From Sulfuritalea sp. (GTDB lineage: Bacteria; Pseudomonadota; Gammaproteobacteria; Burkholderiales; Rhodocyclaceae): a stretch of DNA of 64,000 bases. Below the pieces are notes generated by a model. It was given only the letters and a program-made list of their open reading frames with translations, made no database searches and was not told where the DNA came from. Where the stretch lies: assembly GCA_021738385.1 (NCBI GenBank), contig JAIPCF010000005.1, forward strand, positions 1 to 64,000, in the 5' to 3' direction. A program made the translations under genes and the position numbers. Below, piece after piece: positions 43,710 through 52,439 of this stretch (position 1 is the stretch's first letter; each line of letters starts with the position of its first letter).

Positions 43710-46700
43710 ATGTCAAAGTCACTCATCAAAAAACTGTTCTCGTATTCGCTGCTGGAGTCCGGCAGCGCCGGCCAGGCGACGAAGTCGGTCAAATACCCGG
43801 GCGTGCGCGAAGCGGTCGACGGCAATACCGCGATCATTCATGTCGAGCGCGAAGCGTCCGACGCGGCCGGTGCTTATCCGATCACGCCTTCGACACAGAT
43901 GGGCGAGTACTGGGCCGAAGAGGTTGCCGCCGGTCATCTCAATATCTCAGATCGTCCGCTGATTTTTATCGAGCCCGAATCCGAGCACGCGGCGGCCGGG
44001 GTCACGGCAGGCATGTCGATGGCGGGGCTGCGTGCGGTGAATTTCTCCTCGGGGCAGGGCGTGGCATTCATGCACGAGTCGCTCTACGCCGCTGTTGGCA
44101 AACGTCTGCCCTATGTGCTCAACATGGGTTGCCGCGCCATCACCAAGGCCTCGCTCAACGTGCATGCCGGCCACGACGACTACCACTGCGTCGACGATAC
44201 CGGCTTCATCCAGGTCATGGCCAAGAGCGCCACCGAGGCCGCCGACCTCAACCTGATCGCACGCAAGATTGCCGAGCTGTCGCTGACGCCGGCCATCATC
44301 GGCCAGGACGGTTTTCTCACCACCCATCTGATCGAGTCGGCGCTGCTACCGGAACGCGAACTGGTGGCCGAGTATCTCGGCAAGCCGGACGATCTGATCG
44401 ACACGCCGACGCCGGCGCAGGAAATGCTGTTCGGCTCGAAGCGCCGCCGCGTCCCGGCGATCTGGGATGTGGATGTGCCGGTAGTGTCGGGTACGGTGCA
44501 GAACCAGGACGCCTACATGCAGGCCACTGCCGGCCAGCGTCCGTACTTTTTCGATCACATCGAAGCCATTGCCGATACCTGCATGGACGAGTACGCCGGA
44601 CTGACCGGGCGGCGCTACCAGCGCGTTTCCACTTTCAAGGCGGAGGACGCCGACTACCTGATCGTCGGCATGGGCAGCATGATCGTGCAGGCCGAGGCGG
44701 TGGCCGACTATCTGCGCGAGACGCGCAAGCTGAAAGTCGGCGTGGTCAATGTGGTGATGTTCCGGCCATTCCCCGGCGATCTGCTGGGCCATGTGTTGCG
44801 TGGCAAGAAAGGTGTGGCCGTTCTGGAGCGCACCGACCAGCCGCTGGCGGAAGATCTGCCGCTGATACGTGAAATCCGCGCCTCGCTGATGAAGTGCGTC
44901 GAGAACGGCATGGCAGTGCCGGCCGGCCAGGACAAGGCCAAACCGTATCCGGATTACGCCAGCTATGGCGCCGGCGACATGCCGCGCCTGTACTCGGGCT
45001 GCTATGGCCTGGGCTCGCGTGATCTGCAACCCGAGGCGCTGATCGGCGCGGTGGAGAACATGCTGCCTGAGGCTGCCAATGCGGGAACGCAACGCAAGTT
45101 CTACTACCTGTCCGTCGATTTCGCCCGCGATCCGCTCAACCCGAAGGACGAGGTGCATCAGCAGGATATCGCCGACAAATATCCGCGCATTCGCGAGATG
45201 GGCGTGCGCGGTTCCGAAAATCCCAACCTGCTGCCCAAGGGCGCGATTACCGTGCGCATGCACTCGGTCGGCGGCTGGGGCGCCATCACCACCGGCAAGA
45301 ATCTGGCGATGACGCTGTTCGAGTTGCTCGGCTGGGACATCAAGGCCAATCCCAAATACGGCTCGGAGAAAAAAGGCCAGCCGACCACCTACTATCTGTC
45401 GGCAGCACCGGAGCCGATTCGCATCAACTGCGAATACACCTATGTCGATGTCGTGCTCTCGCCCGACCCGGCGGTGTTCGGCCACAGCAATCCGCTGTCC
45501 GGTCTGAAAAAAGGTGGCTATTTCATCATCCAGTCGAATCTGGGCAAGGAAACCTGGGCCAGCTTCCCGCTGTGGGCGCAGAAGTTCATTGTCGACAACG
45601 ACATTCACGTGTATTACCTCGACGCCTTCCAGATCGCTCGCGAAGAAGCCGGCGCCGCCGAGTTGCAGTTGCGCATGCAGGGCATCGCCTTTCAGGGCGC
45701 GTTCTTCGCCGCCAGCCCCACCATGGCGAACGCTGGCCTGACAGACGACGCACTGTTCACTGCCATCGAGGCTCAGTTGCAGTCGAAATTCGGCGGCAAG
45801 GGCGCGCGCGTGGTGGCCGACAATCTTCGCGTGGTGCGTCGCGGCTTTACCGAGCTGACGGAAATTACCGACAAGGAAGTCGGCCTCACACGCAAGGGAT
45901 TCGTCAAGAAGGATGCGGGTTTACCCATCATGCTGCGGCAATTGCCGACCGGCGACGAAGAGAAGATGAACAAGGCTGCCGACATCCATCGTTTCTGGGA
46001 GCAGACCGGCAACTTTTACATGACCGGCAAAGGCAGCGACAATCTGGTCGACCCCTTTATCGGAGCGTCTCTGCTGCCTGCTGCGACGGGTGTGTTCCGC
46101 GACATGACCGGCATTCGCTTTGAGCATCCGGTATGGATTGCGGAAAAGTGTACCGCCTGCGGCGACTGCTATACGGAGTGCCCGGATTCGGCGATTCCCG
46201 GTCTGGTCAGCTCGGTGGGTGATGTATTCAACACGGCGCTGAACCGTATCGAAACTTCCGGTACGCCGACGCGTTTCCTGCGCCGCGCGGTGCGCAGCGT
46301 GGAAAAGAAACTGCGCACCCTGATCGATCGTGACGGCGGCGCCGTGCGTCCGCTGATCGATATCGCCATTGATGAAGTCATCGCCGAGGCGCCGGACGCG
46401 GATCGCGGCGGGCTGGCGGCCGAGTTCACCGCCCTGCAGGTGCAGCTTGGCGGCTTCCAGTTTGCCGCCACCAAGCCCTACTGGGAGCAGAAGGAAAAGA
46501 AAGCCAGGAACAGTGGCGGTCTGTTCTCGATCACTGTCAATCCCTACACCTGCAAAGGCTGCAAGCTGTGCGTCACCGTCTGCGAAGACAACGCGCTGGA
46601 AATGGTGACGCAAACCGAGGAATCGGTGGATCGTCTGCGGCGCGACTGGAATGTCTGGCTGAACCTGCCGACCACACCCAGGGAATACAGCCGCATCGAC

Positions 46701-48686
46701 AGTCTCGACGAGAAGATCGGCGCGCTGGAAACCCTGCTGCTCGACAAGCACAACTACAACTCGATGAACTGCGGCGATGGCGCCTGTCTGGGTTGCGGCG
46801 AGAAGACCGCGATCCACTTGTTCACCGCTACGGTGACGGCGCTGATGCAGCCGCGCGTCAAGGTGTTTATCGACAAGCTCGATGGTTTGATCGCCAGTCT
46901 CGAACAGCACATGCGCGTCAAGCTGGCTTCGGCGGTTGATCTAACGGATACCGGCGCCGTGGTGCGCGCGGTCGAGTCGACCGGCCTGCACGACCTGACC
47001 TTGTCCACGCTGGCGACCAAGCTCAATGCCGACAAACCTTCGCAACTGCTCGACCCGGCCTGGGTAAAAAACACCGCGCAACTTCTGGAAAAGCTCAAGG
47101 ATCTCAAGTGGCGCTACGTCGAGGGGCCGACCAAGCGCGGGCGCGCCGAGATGGGCATCATCAACGCCACGGGTTGTACCTCGGTATGGGGTTCGACCTA
47201 TCCCTTCAGCCCCTATCCCTTCCCCTGGACCTCGCACCTGTTCCAGGATTCGCCTTCGGTGGCGATGGGCGTGTTCGAGGGTCACATGGCAAAGATGGCA
47301 GACGGATTCAAGGCCGTGCGCATGGCGGAAATGGAACTGGCGGGAGACTACCTGCCGGATCGGGATGAGGACTTCTTTCGGCGTTTCAACTGGAACCAGT
47401 TCTCCGCCGACGAATGGCTGTTGTGTCCGCCCGTGGTTTCCATGGGGGGCGACGGAGCGATGTACGACATCGGCTTCCAGAATCTGTCGCGCGTGTTGAT
47501 GTCCGGCATGCCGGTGAAGATTCTGGTGGTCGATACGCAGGTGTATTCCAACACCGGCGGCCAGGCCTGCACTTCGGGGTTCATCAGTCAGGTGTCGGAC
47601 ATGGCGCCCTTCGGATCCGCCCAGCGCGGCAAGCAGGAGACGCGCAAGGAGATCTCGCTGATCGGCATGGCGCACCGTACCTCCTACGTAATGCAAGGCA
47701 CCATTGCGCACGTCAATCATCTGCTCGAAAGCTATGTCGATGGCCTCAACAGCCGGCGGCCTGCACTATTCAACATCTACGCCGTGTGTCCCCCGGAGCA
47801 TGGTGTCGGCGATGACAAGAGCGTGGACCAAAGCAAGCTGGCGGTGGAAGGGCGCGCCTACCCCTTGTTCCGTTTCGATCCGGATGCCGGCACCACCTTC
47901 AGCGAATGCGTGAGCCTGGAAGGCAACCCGGCGCAGGACGACGACTGGCCCAGCTACACGCTCAAGTATGTGGATGAGGCCGGTGCCGAGCAGAGTATGA
48001 CGCTGCCGATGACCTTTGCCGACTTCGCTGCCACCGAAGCGCGCTTTCTCAAGCAGTTCCGCAAGGCGCCGCCCGAGACCTGGAACGAGCAGATGCTTTC
48101 CGTCGCCGAGTTTTTGCAACTCGACAAGGAGGAACGCGAAGGGCGCTTCCCCTTCATCTGGGGCGTGGACAAGAAGAACCGTTTGACGCGTCTGCTGGTG
48201 ACGGAAGACCTGGTTCGCTCGACCGAGGAGCGCCTGCACTTCTGGCGCCAGTTGCGCGACATTGCCGGGCTTGACGCCAATGCCGCCGATGCGGACGATG
48301 TAACCGAGCGGGTACGCACCGAGTTGCTGGCGAAGATCACTGCCAGCTTGGGATTGGCGGGTACAGGTGCCACCGTGGCTCCGGCGGTAAAAGTCGGCGC
48401 TGGTGAGACGGCTCCCGTAGCTTCTGCCGATGGCGATTACGAGCCGGTCTGGGTCGAATCACCCGAATGCACGGCCTGCGACGAGTGCATCAATCTGGCG
48501 CCGAAGACCTTCGCCTACAACGAGCAAAAGCTCGCCATCGTCATCAACCCGCAAGGCGCCAAGTTCGCCGATATCGTCAAGTCCGCCGAGAAGTGCACCG
48601 CCGGCTGCATCCATCCTGGAACGCCATGGAACATGAACGAGCCCGGCGTGGAAAAGTTGATCGCGCGTGCGGCGAAGTTCAATTGA
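43710..48686 (+). CDS. nifJ: Extended pyruvate:ferredoxin oxidoreductase (NifJ-type) with C-terminal ferredoxin domain
   Basis: PFOR oxidises pyruvate to acetyl-CoA and CO2 and yields low-potential electrons, using TPP and Fe-S clusters. At 1658 aa it is about 450 longer than classical NifJ. Order: 2-oxoacid-binding domain (VEREASDAAGAYPITPSTQM), gamma-type domain, two [4Fe-4S] motifs at residue 814 (CTACGDCYTECP) and 948 (CKGCKLCVTVCE), the TPP domain with CGDGACLGCGEK and MGGDGAMYDIGFQ, then a last domain from about 1587 (CTACDECI, then CTAGCIHPG). Between the Fe-S motifs are 134 residues, more than usual. Pyruvate specificity is inferred. The 27-bp repeat is in the linker (residues 1560-1567). 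Confidence 0.92.
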   Translation: MSKSLIKKLFSYSLLESGSAGQATKSVKYPGVREAVDGNTAIIHVEREASDAAGAYPITPSTQMGEYWAEEVAAGHLNISDRPLIFIEPESEHAAAGVTAGMSMAGLRAVNFSSGQGVAFMHESLYAAVGKRLPYVLNMGCRAITKASLNVHAGHDDYHCVDDTGFIQVMAKSATEAADLNLIARKIAELSLTPAIIGQDGFLTTHLIESALLPERELVAEYLGKPDDLIDTPTPAQEMLFGSKRRRVPAIWDVDVPVVSGTVQNQDAYMQATAGQRPYFFDHIEAIADTCMDEYAGLTGRRYQRVSTFKAEDADYLIVGMGSMIVQAEAVADYLRETRKLKVGVVNVVMFRPFPGDLLGHVLRGKKGVAVLERTDQPLAEDLPLIREIRASLMKCVENGMAVPAGQDKAKPYPDYASYGAGDMPRLYSGCYGLGSRDLQPEALIGAVENMLPEAANAGTQRKFYYLSVDFARDPLNPKDEVHQQDIADKYPRIREMGVRGSENPNLLPKGAITVRMHSVGGWGAITTGKNLAMTLFELLGWDIKANPKYGSEKKGQPTTYYLSAAPEPIRINCEYTYVDVVLSPDPAVFGHSNPLSGLKKGGYFIIQSNLGKETWASFPLWAQKFIVDNDIHVYYLDAFQIAREEAGAAELQLRMQGIAFQGAFFAASPTMANAGLTDDALFTAIEAQLQSKFGGKGARVVADNLRVVRRGFTELTEITDKEVGLTRKGFVKKDAGLPIMLRQLPTGDEEKMNKAADIHRFWEQTGNFYMTGKGSDNLVDPFIGASLLPAATGVFRDMTGIRFEHPVWIAEKCTACGDCYTECPDSAIPGLVSSVGDVFNTALNRIETSGTPTRFLRRAVRSVEKKLRTLIDRDGGAVRPLIDIAIDEVIAEAPDADRGGLAAEFTALQVQLGGFQFAATKPYWEQKEKKARNSGGLFSITVNPYTCKGCKLCVTVCEDNALEMVTQTEESVDRLRRDWNVWLNLPTTPREYSRIDSLDEKIGALETLLLDKHNYNSMNCGDGACLGCGEKTAIHLFTATVTALMQPRVKVFIDKLDGLIASLEQHMRVKLASAVDLTDTGAVVRAVESTGLHDLTLSTLATKLNADKPSQLLDPAWVKNTAQLLEKLKDLKWRYVEGPTKRGRAEMGIINATGCTSVWGSTYPFSPYPFPWTSHLFQDSPSVAMGVFEGHMAKMADGFKAVRMAEMELAGDYLPDRDEDFFRRFNWNQFSADEWLLCPPVVSMGGDGAMYDIGFQNLSRVLMSGMPVKILVVDTQVYSNTGGQACTSGFISQVSDMAPFGSAQRGKQETRKEISLIGMAHRTSYVMQGTIAHVNHLLESYVDGLNSRRPALFNIYAVCPPEHGVGDDKSVDQSKLAVEGRAYPLFRFDPDAGTTFSECVSLEGNPAQDDDWPSYTLKYVDEAGAEQSMTLPMTFADFAATEARFLKQFRKAPPETWNEQMLSVAEFLQLDKEEREGRFPFIWGVDKKNRLTRLLVTEDLVRSTEERLHFWRQLRDIAGLDANAADADDVTERVRTELLAKITASLGLAGTGATVAPAVKVGAGETAPVASADGDYEPVWVESPECTACDECINLAPKTFAYNEQKLAIVINPQGAKFADIVKSAEKCTAGCIHPGTPWNMNEPGVEKLIARAAKFN
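48388..48412 (+). repeat. 27-bp dispersed repeat, copy 9 (inside nifJ)
   Basis: The copy reads AAAAGTCGGCGCTGGTGA then GACGGCT. It is in frame as Lys-Val-Gly-Ala-Gly-Glu-Thr-Ala, in the alanine/valine-rich linker before the C-terminal ferredoxin domain, a place that tolerates insertion. Confidence 0.75.
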
Positions 48687-48701
48687 TTGAAAAAACTGCC
48701 A

Positions 48702-48781
48702 ACCACAGAGACACAGAGACACAGAGGAAAACCATGAGAATGATTTGTTTGCTTTTCTCTGTGTCTCTGTGTCTCTGTGGT
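48702..48781. repeat. CACAGAG inverted repeat 1 (nifJ-rnfC junction)
   Basis: The left arm starts ACCACAGAGACACAGAGACA and the right arm is its inverse, TGTCTCTGTG then TCTCTGTGG, with a roughly 25-base loop. The stem is near 28 bp. The rnfC start lies 15 bases further. Confidence 0.92.
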
Positions 48782-48795
48782 GAAAGGTTTTCGTT

Positions 48796-50175
48796 TTGAA
48801 ACTGCTTTCCTACTTCCGTGGCGGCGCTTTCCAGCGCGGCGTACATCCGCCGTCGTGCAAGCTGACGGCGGAGCGCGCGATCCGGCGCTTGCCATTTCCG
48901 CCGCGCGTGACGGTGCCGCTGTCGCAACATATCGGCAAGCTGCCGCGGCCCATCGTCAAGGTCGGGCAGGAGGTGTTGCGCGGCCAACCCATCGCCAAGA
49001 GCGACGACTGGCTCTCTGTGCCGCATCACGCGCCGCTGACCGGCGTGGTCGAATTCATCGGGCTGCGGCCGGGGATGCGCGGCACCTGGGTCGAGTCGAT
49101 TGTCATTCGCGCACATCCTGGGGCGACCCAGGAAGACTTGTGGGGAACTCCGCGCGATTTGTCGCAGGCTTTGAGTGGCGACATCCTGCAGGCTATCTGG
49201 GACACCGGCATGGTGGGTCTGGGCGGTGCGGCCTTTCCGACGCACGCCAAGCTTTCCGTGCCGAAGCAGGCCAAGGTGCACACGCTGGTAGTGAATGGTT
49301 GCGAGTGCGAGCCCTACCTGACTTGCGATCACCGTGTCATGCTGGAGCAGGCCGACGATCTGCTTGTGGGCATCCGCTATGCCATGCGTGCTACCGGTGC
49401 GGTGCGCGCCATCATTGGCGTCGAGGACAACAAACGCGATGCGGTCGCGGTACTGCGTCAGACCATCGCGCGGGCCATCGAAGGCGGCGGCTTTAACGAA
49501 GGCGAGATTCACGTTGAAGCGGTGCCGACCCTGTATCCGCAAGGTTCGGAGAAGATGCTGATCATGGCGTTGTTCGGTGCCGAGATGCCGGCCGGCGGTT
49601 TGCCGATCGCGCTGGGCATGGTGGTCAGCAATGTCGGCACGCTGGCCGCACTGGGCAAACTGCTGCCGGCCGGGCAGGGCCTCACCGAACGGGTAGTAAC
49701 AGTCACCGGCTCCGGCGTGGCGCGGCCGGGCGACTACCGGGTGGTGCTGGGTACGCCGCTCAAGTTCGTGCTCGACTATGCCGGGGCGCCGGCGGTGGAT
49801 GAGATGGATGCGCGGCAAGTGATTCTCGGCGGGCCGATGATGGGCCAGGCCATCGGCTCGCTCGAGGTGCCGATCACCAAGGGCGTCTCCGGCGTGCTGG
49901 TCTTTCGCCGCGAGGACATGCAAGAGCGCGAAGGCCGCCAGACCTATCCCTGCATCAAATGTGGCGAGTGCGTCGAGTCCTGCCCGATGGGCCTGAACCC
50001 TTCGACCCTGGGCATGCTCGCCGCCAAGCGCGAATATGAGTTGATGGGCGAACGCTATTTCCTCAGCGACTGCTTCGAGTGCGGCTGCTGCACCTACGTA
50101 TGTCCATCGAATATTCCTCTGGTGCAACAGTTCCGTGTCGCCAAGCAGATTTTGCGGGAAAAGGCGGCTGCTTGA
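48796..50175 (+). CDS. rnfC: Rnf complex subunit C
   Basis: RnfC is the soluble NADH-interacting subunit of Rnf (459 aa) with an FMN and two [4Fe-4S] clusters. It has RGVHPPSCKLTAERAIRRLP, GGAAFPTHAKLSVPK in the NuoF-like fold, and motifs CIKCGECVESCPMGLNP and CFECGCCTYVCPSNIP. It starts with TTG at 48796. No C-terminal Ala/Lys-rich extension is present, unlike enteric RsxC. Confidence 0.95.
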   Translation: MKLLSYFRGGAFQRGVHPPSCKLTAERAIRRLPFPPRVTVPLSQHIGKLPRPIVKVGQEVLRGQPIAKSDDWLSVPHHAPLTGVVEFIGLRPGMRGTWVESIVIRAHPGATQEDLWGTPRDLSQALSGDILQAIWDTGMVGLGGAAFPTHAKLSVPKQAKVHTLVVNGCECEPYLTCDHRVMLEQADDLLVGIRYAMRATGAVRAIIGVEDNKRDAVAVLRQTIARAIEGGGFNEGEIHVEAVPTLYPQGSEKMLIMALFGAEMPAGGLPIALGMVVSNVGTLAALGKLLPAGQGLTERVVTVTGSGVARPGDYRVVLGTPLKFVLDYAGAPAVDEMDARQVILGGPMMGQAIGSLEVPITKGVSGVLVFRREDMQEREGRQTYPCIKCGECVESCPMGLNPSTLGMLAAKREYELMGERYFLSDCFECGCCTYVCPSNIPLVQQFRVAKQILREKAAA

Positions 50176-50183
50176 CACCATGA

Positions 50184-50265
50184 ACCACAGAGACACAGAG
50201 ACACAGAGGAAAAACATCGAGAGGGAAGAGAATTGCTTTTCTCTGTGTCTCTGTGTCTCTGTGGT
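50184..50265. repeat. CACAGAG inverted repeat 2 (rnfC-rnfD junction)
   Basis: The arms are AACCACAGAGACACAGAGAC and its inverse ending CTCTGTGGT, stem near 28 bp with a roughly 25-base loop. It ends 12 bases before the rnfD ATG and could limit or set its ribosome-binding-site access. Confidence 0.92.
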
Positions 50266-50277
50266 AAAGGTTTTTCA

Positions 50278-51429
50278 ATGACCCAGCCGCTTATCGAGAT
50301 CCGTTCCGCGCCGCACCTCAAGGCGGCGAAGAGTGTCGAGACCATCATGCGGCATGTGGTGTATTCGCTGTTGCCGATCTGCGCTTTCTATATATTTCAG
50401 TACGGCATTTCGGCGCTGGCGTCGATTCTTGTCGTCACGATAGCCTGCCTGCTCACCGAGCGCGCACTGATCAGTACCGGGACGCAGGCCGGGCGGCTGT
50501 CCGATTTCTCCGCCGTGATCACCGGTCTGCTGCTGGCGCTGACCCTGCCGCCGGGCTTTCCCTTGTGGATGGGCGCGGTGGCCGGCGTGGTTGCCATCGC
50601 GCTGGGCAAGGCGCTGTTCGGCGGCATCGGCTTCAATGTCTTCAATCCGGCGCTGGTCGGCCGCGCCTTTGTCCAGGCCGCTTTCCCCACCGCCATTGCG
50701 ACCTACACGCCGTCTTTTCTCGCGGGCCGCTTTACCGAGTTCATTCCTTCGTCGCTGGCCTTGCCGCTGATGATCCCCGCCGGAGCCGCCGAGTGGCTCA
50801 AGGCAAAACAGTTCGATGCGCTGGCGGGCGCCACGCCGCTGGCGAAATGGAAGTTCGACGGCGTGGTGGTCAATGCCGATGAATTGCTGACCTCGCTCTC
50901 CGGCCACATGGCGGTGGGACCGGCGCCGGCGCTGATCCTGTTGTGCGGCGCCTATCTGGCTGCGCGCCGTTTCATGGACTGGCGCATTCCGGTAGCGATA
51001 CTCGGCAGCGCCGCGCTGACGGCATGGCTGCTGTTCGCCATCGATCCCGGTCGTTACCCGAATCCGTTCTTCATGCTGTTTTCCGGCGGTCTGATTCTCG
51101 GCGCGGTGTATATGGCCACCGACATGGCCACCTCGCCGGTCACGCCCAAAGGCATGTGGGTGTATGGCGCACTGATCGGCTTGCTGACCGTGGTGATCCG
51201 CTACTACAGCGGCCTGCCCGAGGGGGTGATGTATGCCATCCTGATCGGCAATGCCGCCTCGCCATTGATCGAACGCATCACCCAGCCGACGCCTTTTGGT
51301 CGCGGCGTGAGCTTGGGACGCACGCGCAAACGCGCCAGTTATCCGCTGAATCCGGGTTACATCTCGCGCGAAGAAGCGGGTGCCGTAACGCCGAAGAAAC
51401 GCTTCCTGCCGAGGAAGCCGAAGAAATGA
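50278..51429 (+). CDS. rnfD: Rnf complex subunit D
   Basis: RnfD is the ion-channel membrane subunit with covalent FMN (383 aa). It has many membrane segments, and the flavinylation stretch is DALAGATPLAKWK (Thr in GAT). The C-terminal basic tail (LGRTRKRASYPLNPGY, then RKPKK) is longer than in E. coli RsxD. The start at 50278 follows the inverted repeat; the ORF before it is only the repeat read through. Confidence 0.95.
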   Translation: MTQPLIEIRSAPHLKAAKSVETIMRHVVYSLLPICAFYIFQYGISALASILVVTIACLLTERALISTGTQAGRLSDFSAVITGLLLALTLPPGFPLWMGAVAGVVAIALGKALFGGIGFNVFNPALVGRAFVQAAFPTAIATYTPSFLAGRFTEFIPSSLALPLMIPAGAAEWLKAKQFDALAGATPLAKWKFDGVVVNADELLTSLSGHMAVGPAPALILLCGAYLAARRFMDWRIPVAILGSAALTAWLLFAIDPGRYPNPFFMLFSGGLILGAVYMATDMATSPVTPKGMWVYGALIGLLTVVIRYYSGLPEGVMYAILIGNAASPLIERITQPTPFGRGVSLGRTRKRASYPLNPGYISREEAGAVTPKKRFLPRKPKK

Positions 51430-51441
51430 TGAACATCTTTT

Positions 51442-51568
51442 CACCACAGAGCGCCTTGCGTGCCTGGAATTCCGCTTCGCGGGCTGGCAACAGAGACACA
51501 GAGACACAGAGAACTTCAAAGGCAAAAGTCAGTTTTTGTCTTTCTCTGTGCCTCTGTGTCTCTGTGGT
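51442..51568. repeat. CACAGAG inverted repeat 3 with nested hairpin (rnfD-rnfG junction)
   Basis: CACCACAGAG begins the left arm. The arm is interrupted by the small hairpin unit at 51461-51489 (TGCCTGGAATTCCGC to GGGCTGGCA), after which the CAGAGACACAGAG arm resumes. The right arm ends TGTCTCTGTGGT. Confidence 0.9.
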
Positions 51569-51586
51569 TCAAACGGGGTTTGCATC

Positions 51587-52309
51587 ATGACCGATCAGCG
51601 CGTGATACCGGTCAAGCATGTGCCGCCTCCACCGCCGGCCTCGCCGACGGTTGGCATGATCCGCACCCTGGGACTGGTCTCCGCGATATGCGGTCTTATC
51701 ATTGTCAGCGCCTATCAGAGCACCTACGACGCCGTGGCGGCCAACAAGCGCATTGCCACCGAGCGCGCAGTCTTCAAGGTGATCCCGGCGGCGAAGTCGA
51801 TTGTCGAATATGCAGCCCTGCCTAACGGCGGCATACAAAAACTCGGCGCTGGTGACACGGCAACGCCATCGGGTGCCGTCGGATTTTTTGCCGCCTACGA
51901 CGAGCATGGTCGGCTCGCCGGTATCGCCGCCGAGGGGGGCGCCAAGGGATACGCCGACACCGTTCGCATCATGTTCGGTTACTCGCCGGCCTGCCAGTGC
52001 GTGGTGGGTTTTGGCGTGGTCGCGATGCGCGAAACGCCGGGCATCGGCGACAAGATCATCAAAGACCGCGAGTTTCTCGCCAACTTTGCCGCACTCGACG
52101 TCAAGCTCACGGCCGACCTGTCGGCACTGGCCAACGAAGTGATGGCGGTCAAGCACGGCACCAAGAGCAACCCCTGGCAGATCGATGCCATTGCCGGCGC
52201 CACCATCACCTCGCGCGCCGTCGGCCGCGCCATCAACGATGCGGCACAGGCCTTGCTGCCGCGCCTTGTTCCCAAACTCGAAATCCTTCAAAAGGCCCAA
52301 AAATCATGA
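51587..52309 (+). CDS. rnfG: Rnf complex subunit G
   Basis: RnfG is the periplasm-facing flavoprotein subunit with covalent FMN (240 aa). It has one N-terminal helix (IRTLGLVSAICGLIIVSAYQ) and the flavinylation motif IAGATITSRAVGRAI (S/G-A-T). A copy of the 27-bp repeat is read in frame at residues 84-92 (KLGAGDTA). It starts at ATG 51587 after the third inverted repeat. Confidence 0.94.
   Translation: MTDQRVIPVKHVPPPPPASPTVGMIRTLGLVSAICGLIIVSAYQSTYDAVAANKRIATERAVFKVIPAAKSIVEYAALPNGGIQKLGAGDTATPSGAVGFFAAYDEHGRLAGIAAEGGAKGYADTVRIMFGYSPACQCVVGFGVVAMRETPGIGDKIIKDREFLANFAALDVKLTADLSALANEVMAVKHGTKSNPWQIDAIAGATITSRAVGRAINDAAQALLPRLVPKLEILQKAQKS
51836..51862 (+). repeat. 27-bp dispersed repeat, copy 10 (inside rnfG)
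   Basis: The copy reads AAAAACTCGGCGCTGGTGA then CACGGCA. It is in frame as Lys-Leu-Gly-Ala-Gly-Asp-Thr-Ala. It has more mismatches than the intergenic copies. Confidence 0.6.
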
Positions 52310-52425
52310 ACCACAGAGCGCCTTGCGTGCCTGGAATTCCGCTTCGCGGCCAGGCAACAGAGACACAGAGGAAAACCGGGAGAGAAGTGGCCTTGAGTTT
52401 CTCTGTGCCTCTGTGTCTCTGTGGT
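52310..52425. repeat. CACAGAG inverted repeat 4 with nested hairpin (rnfG-rnfE junction)
   Basis: The left arm ACCACAGAG is interrupted by the small hairpin unit (52328-52356, TGCCTGGAATTCCGC to GCCAGGCA). The arm resumes as CAACAGAGACACAGAGG and pairs with CTCTGTGCCTCTGTGTC then TCTGTGGT. It ends 15 bases before the rnfE ATG. Confidence 0.92.
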
Positions 52426-52439
52426 GAAAGGTTTTCACT

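Noticed and set aside
44346-45608. 420-codon antisense frame over nifJ
   Set aside because: Same high-GC shadow effect; no motifs and no ribosome-binding site.
48679-50217. 512-codon antisense frame over rnfC
   Set aside because: It begins in the CACAGAG inverted repeat and ends in another copy, so its length comes from repeat read-through and GC bias.
48702-52425. CRISPR-like array in the rnf region
   Set aside because: The repeats are long inverted repeats at kilobase spacing between genes, not short regular direct repeats with spacers, and there are no cas genes.
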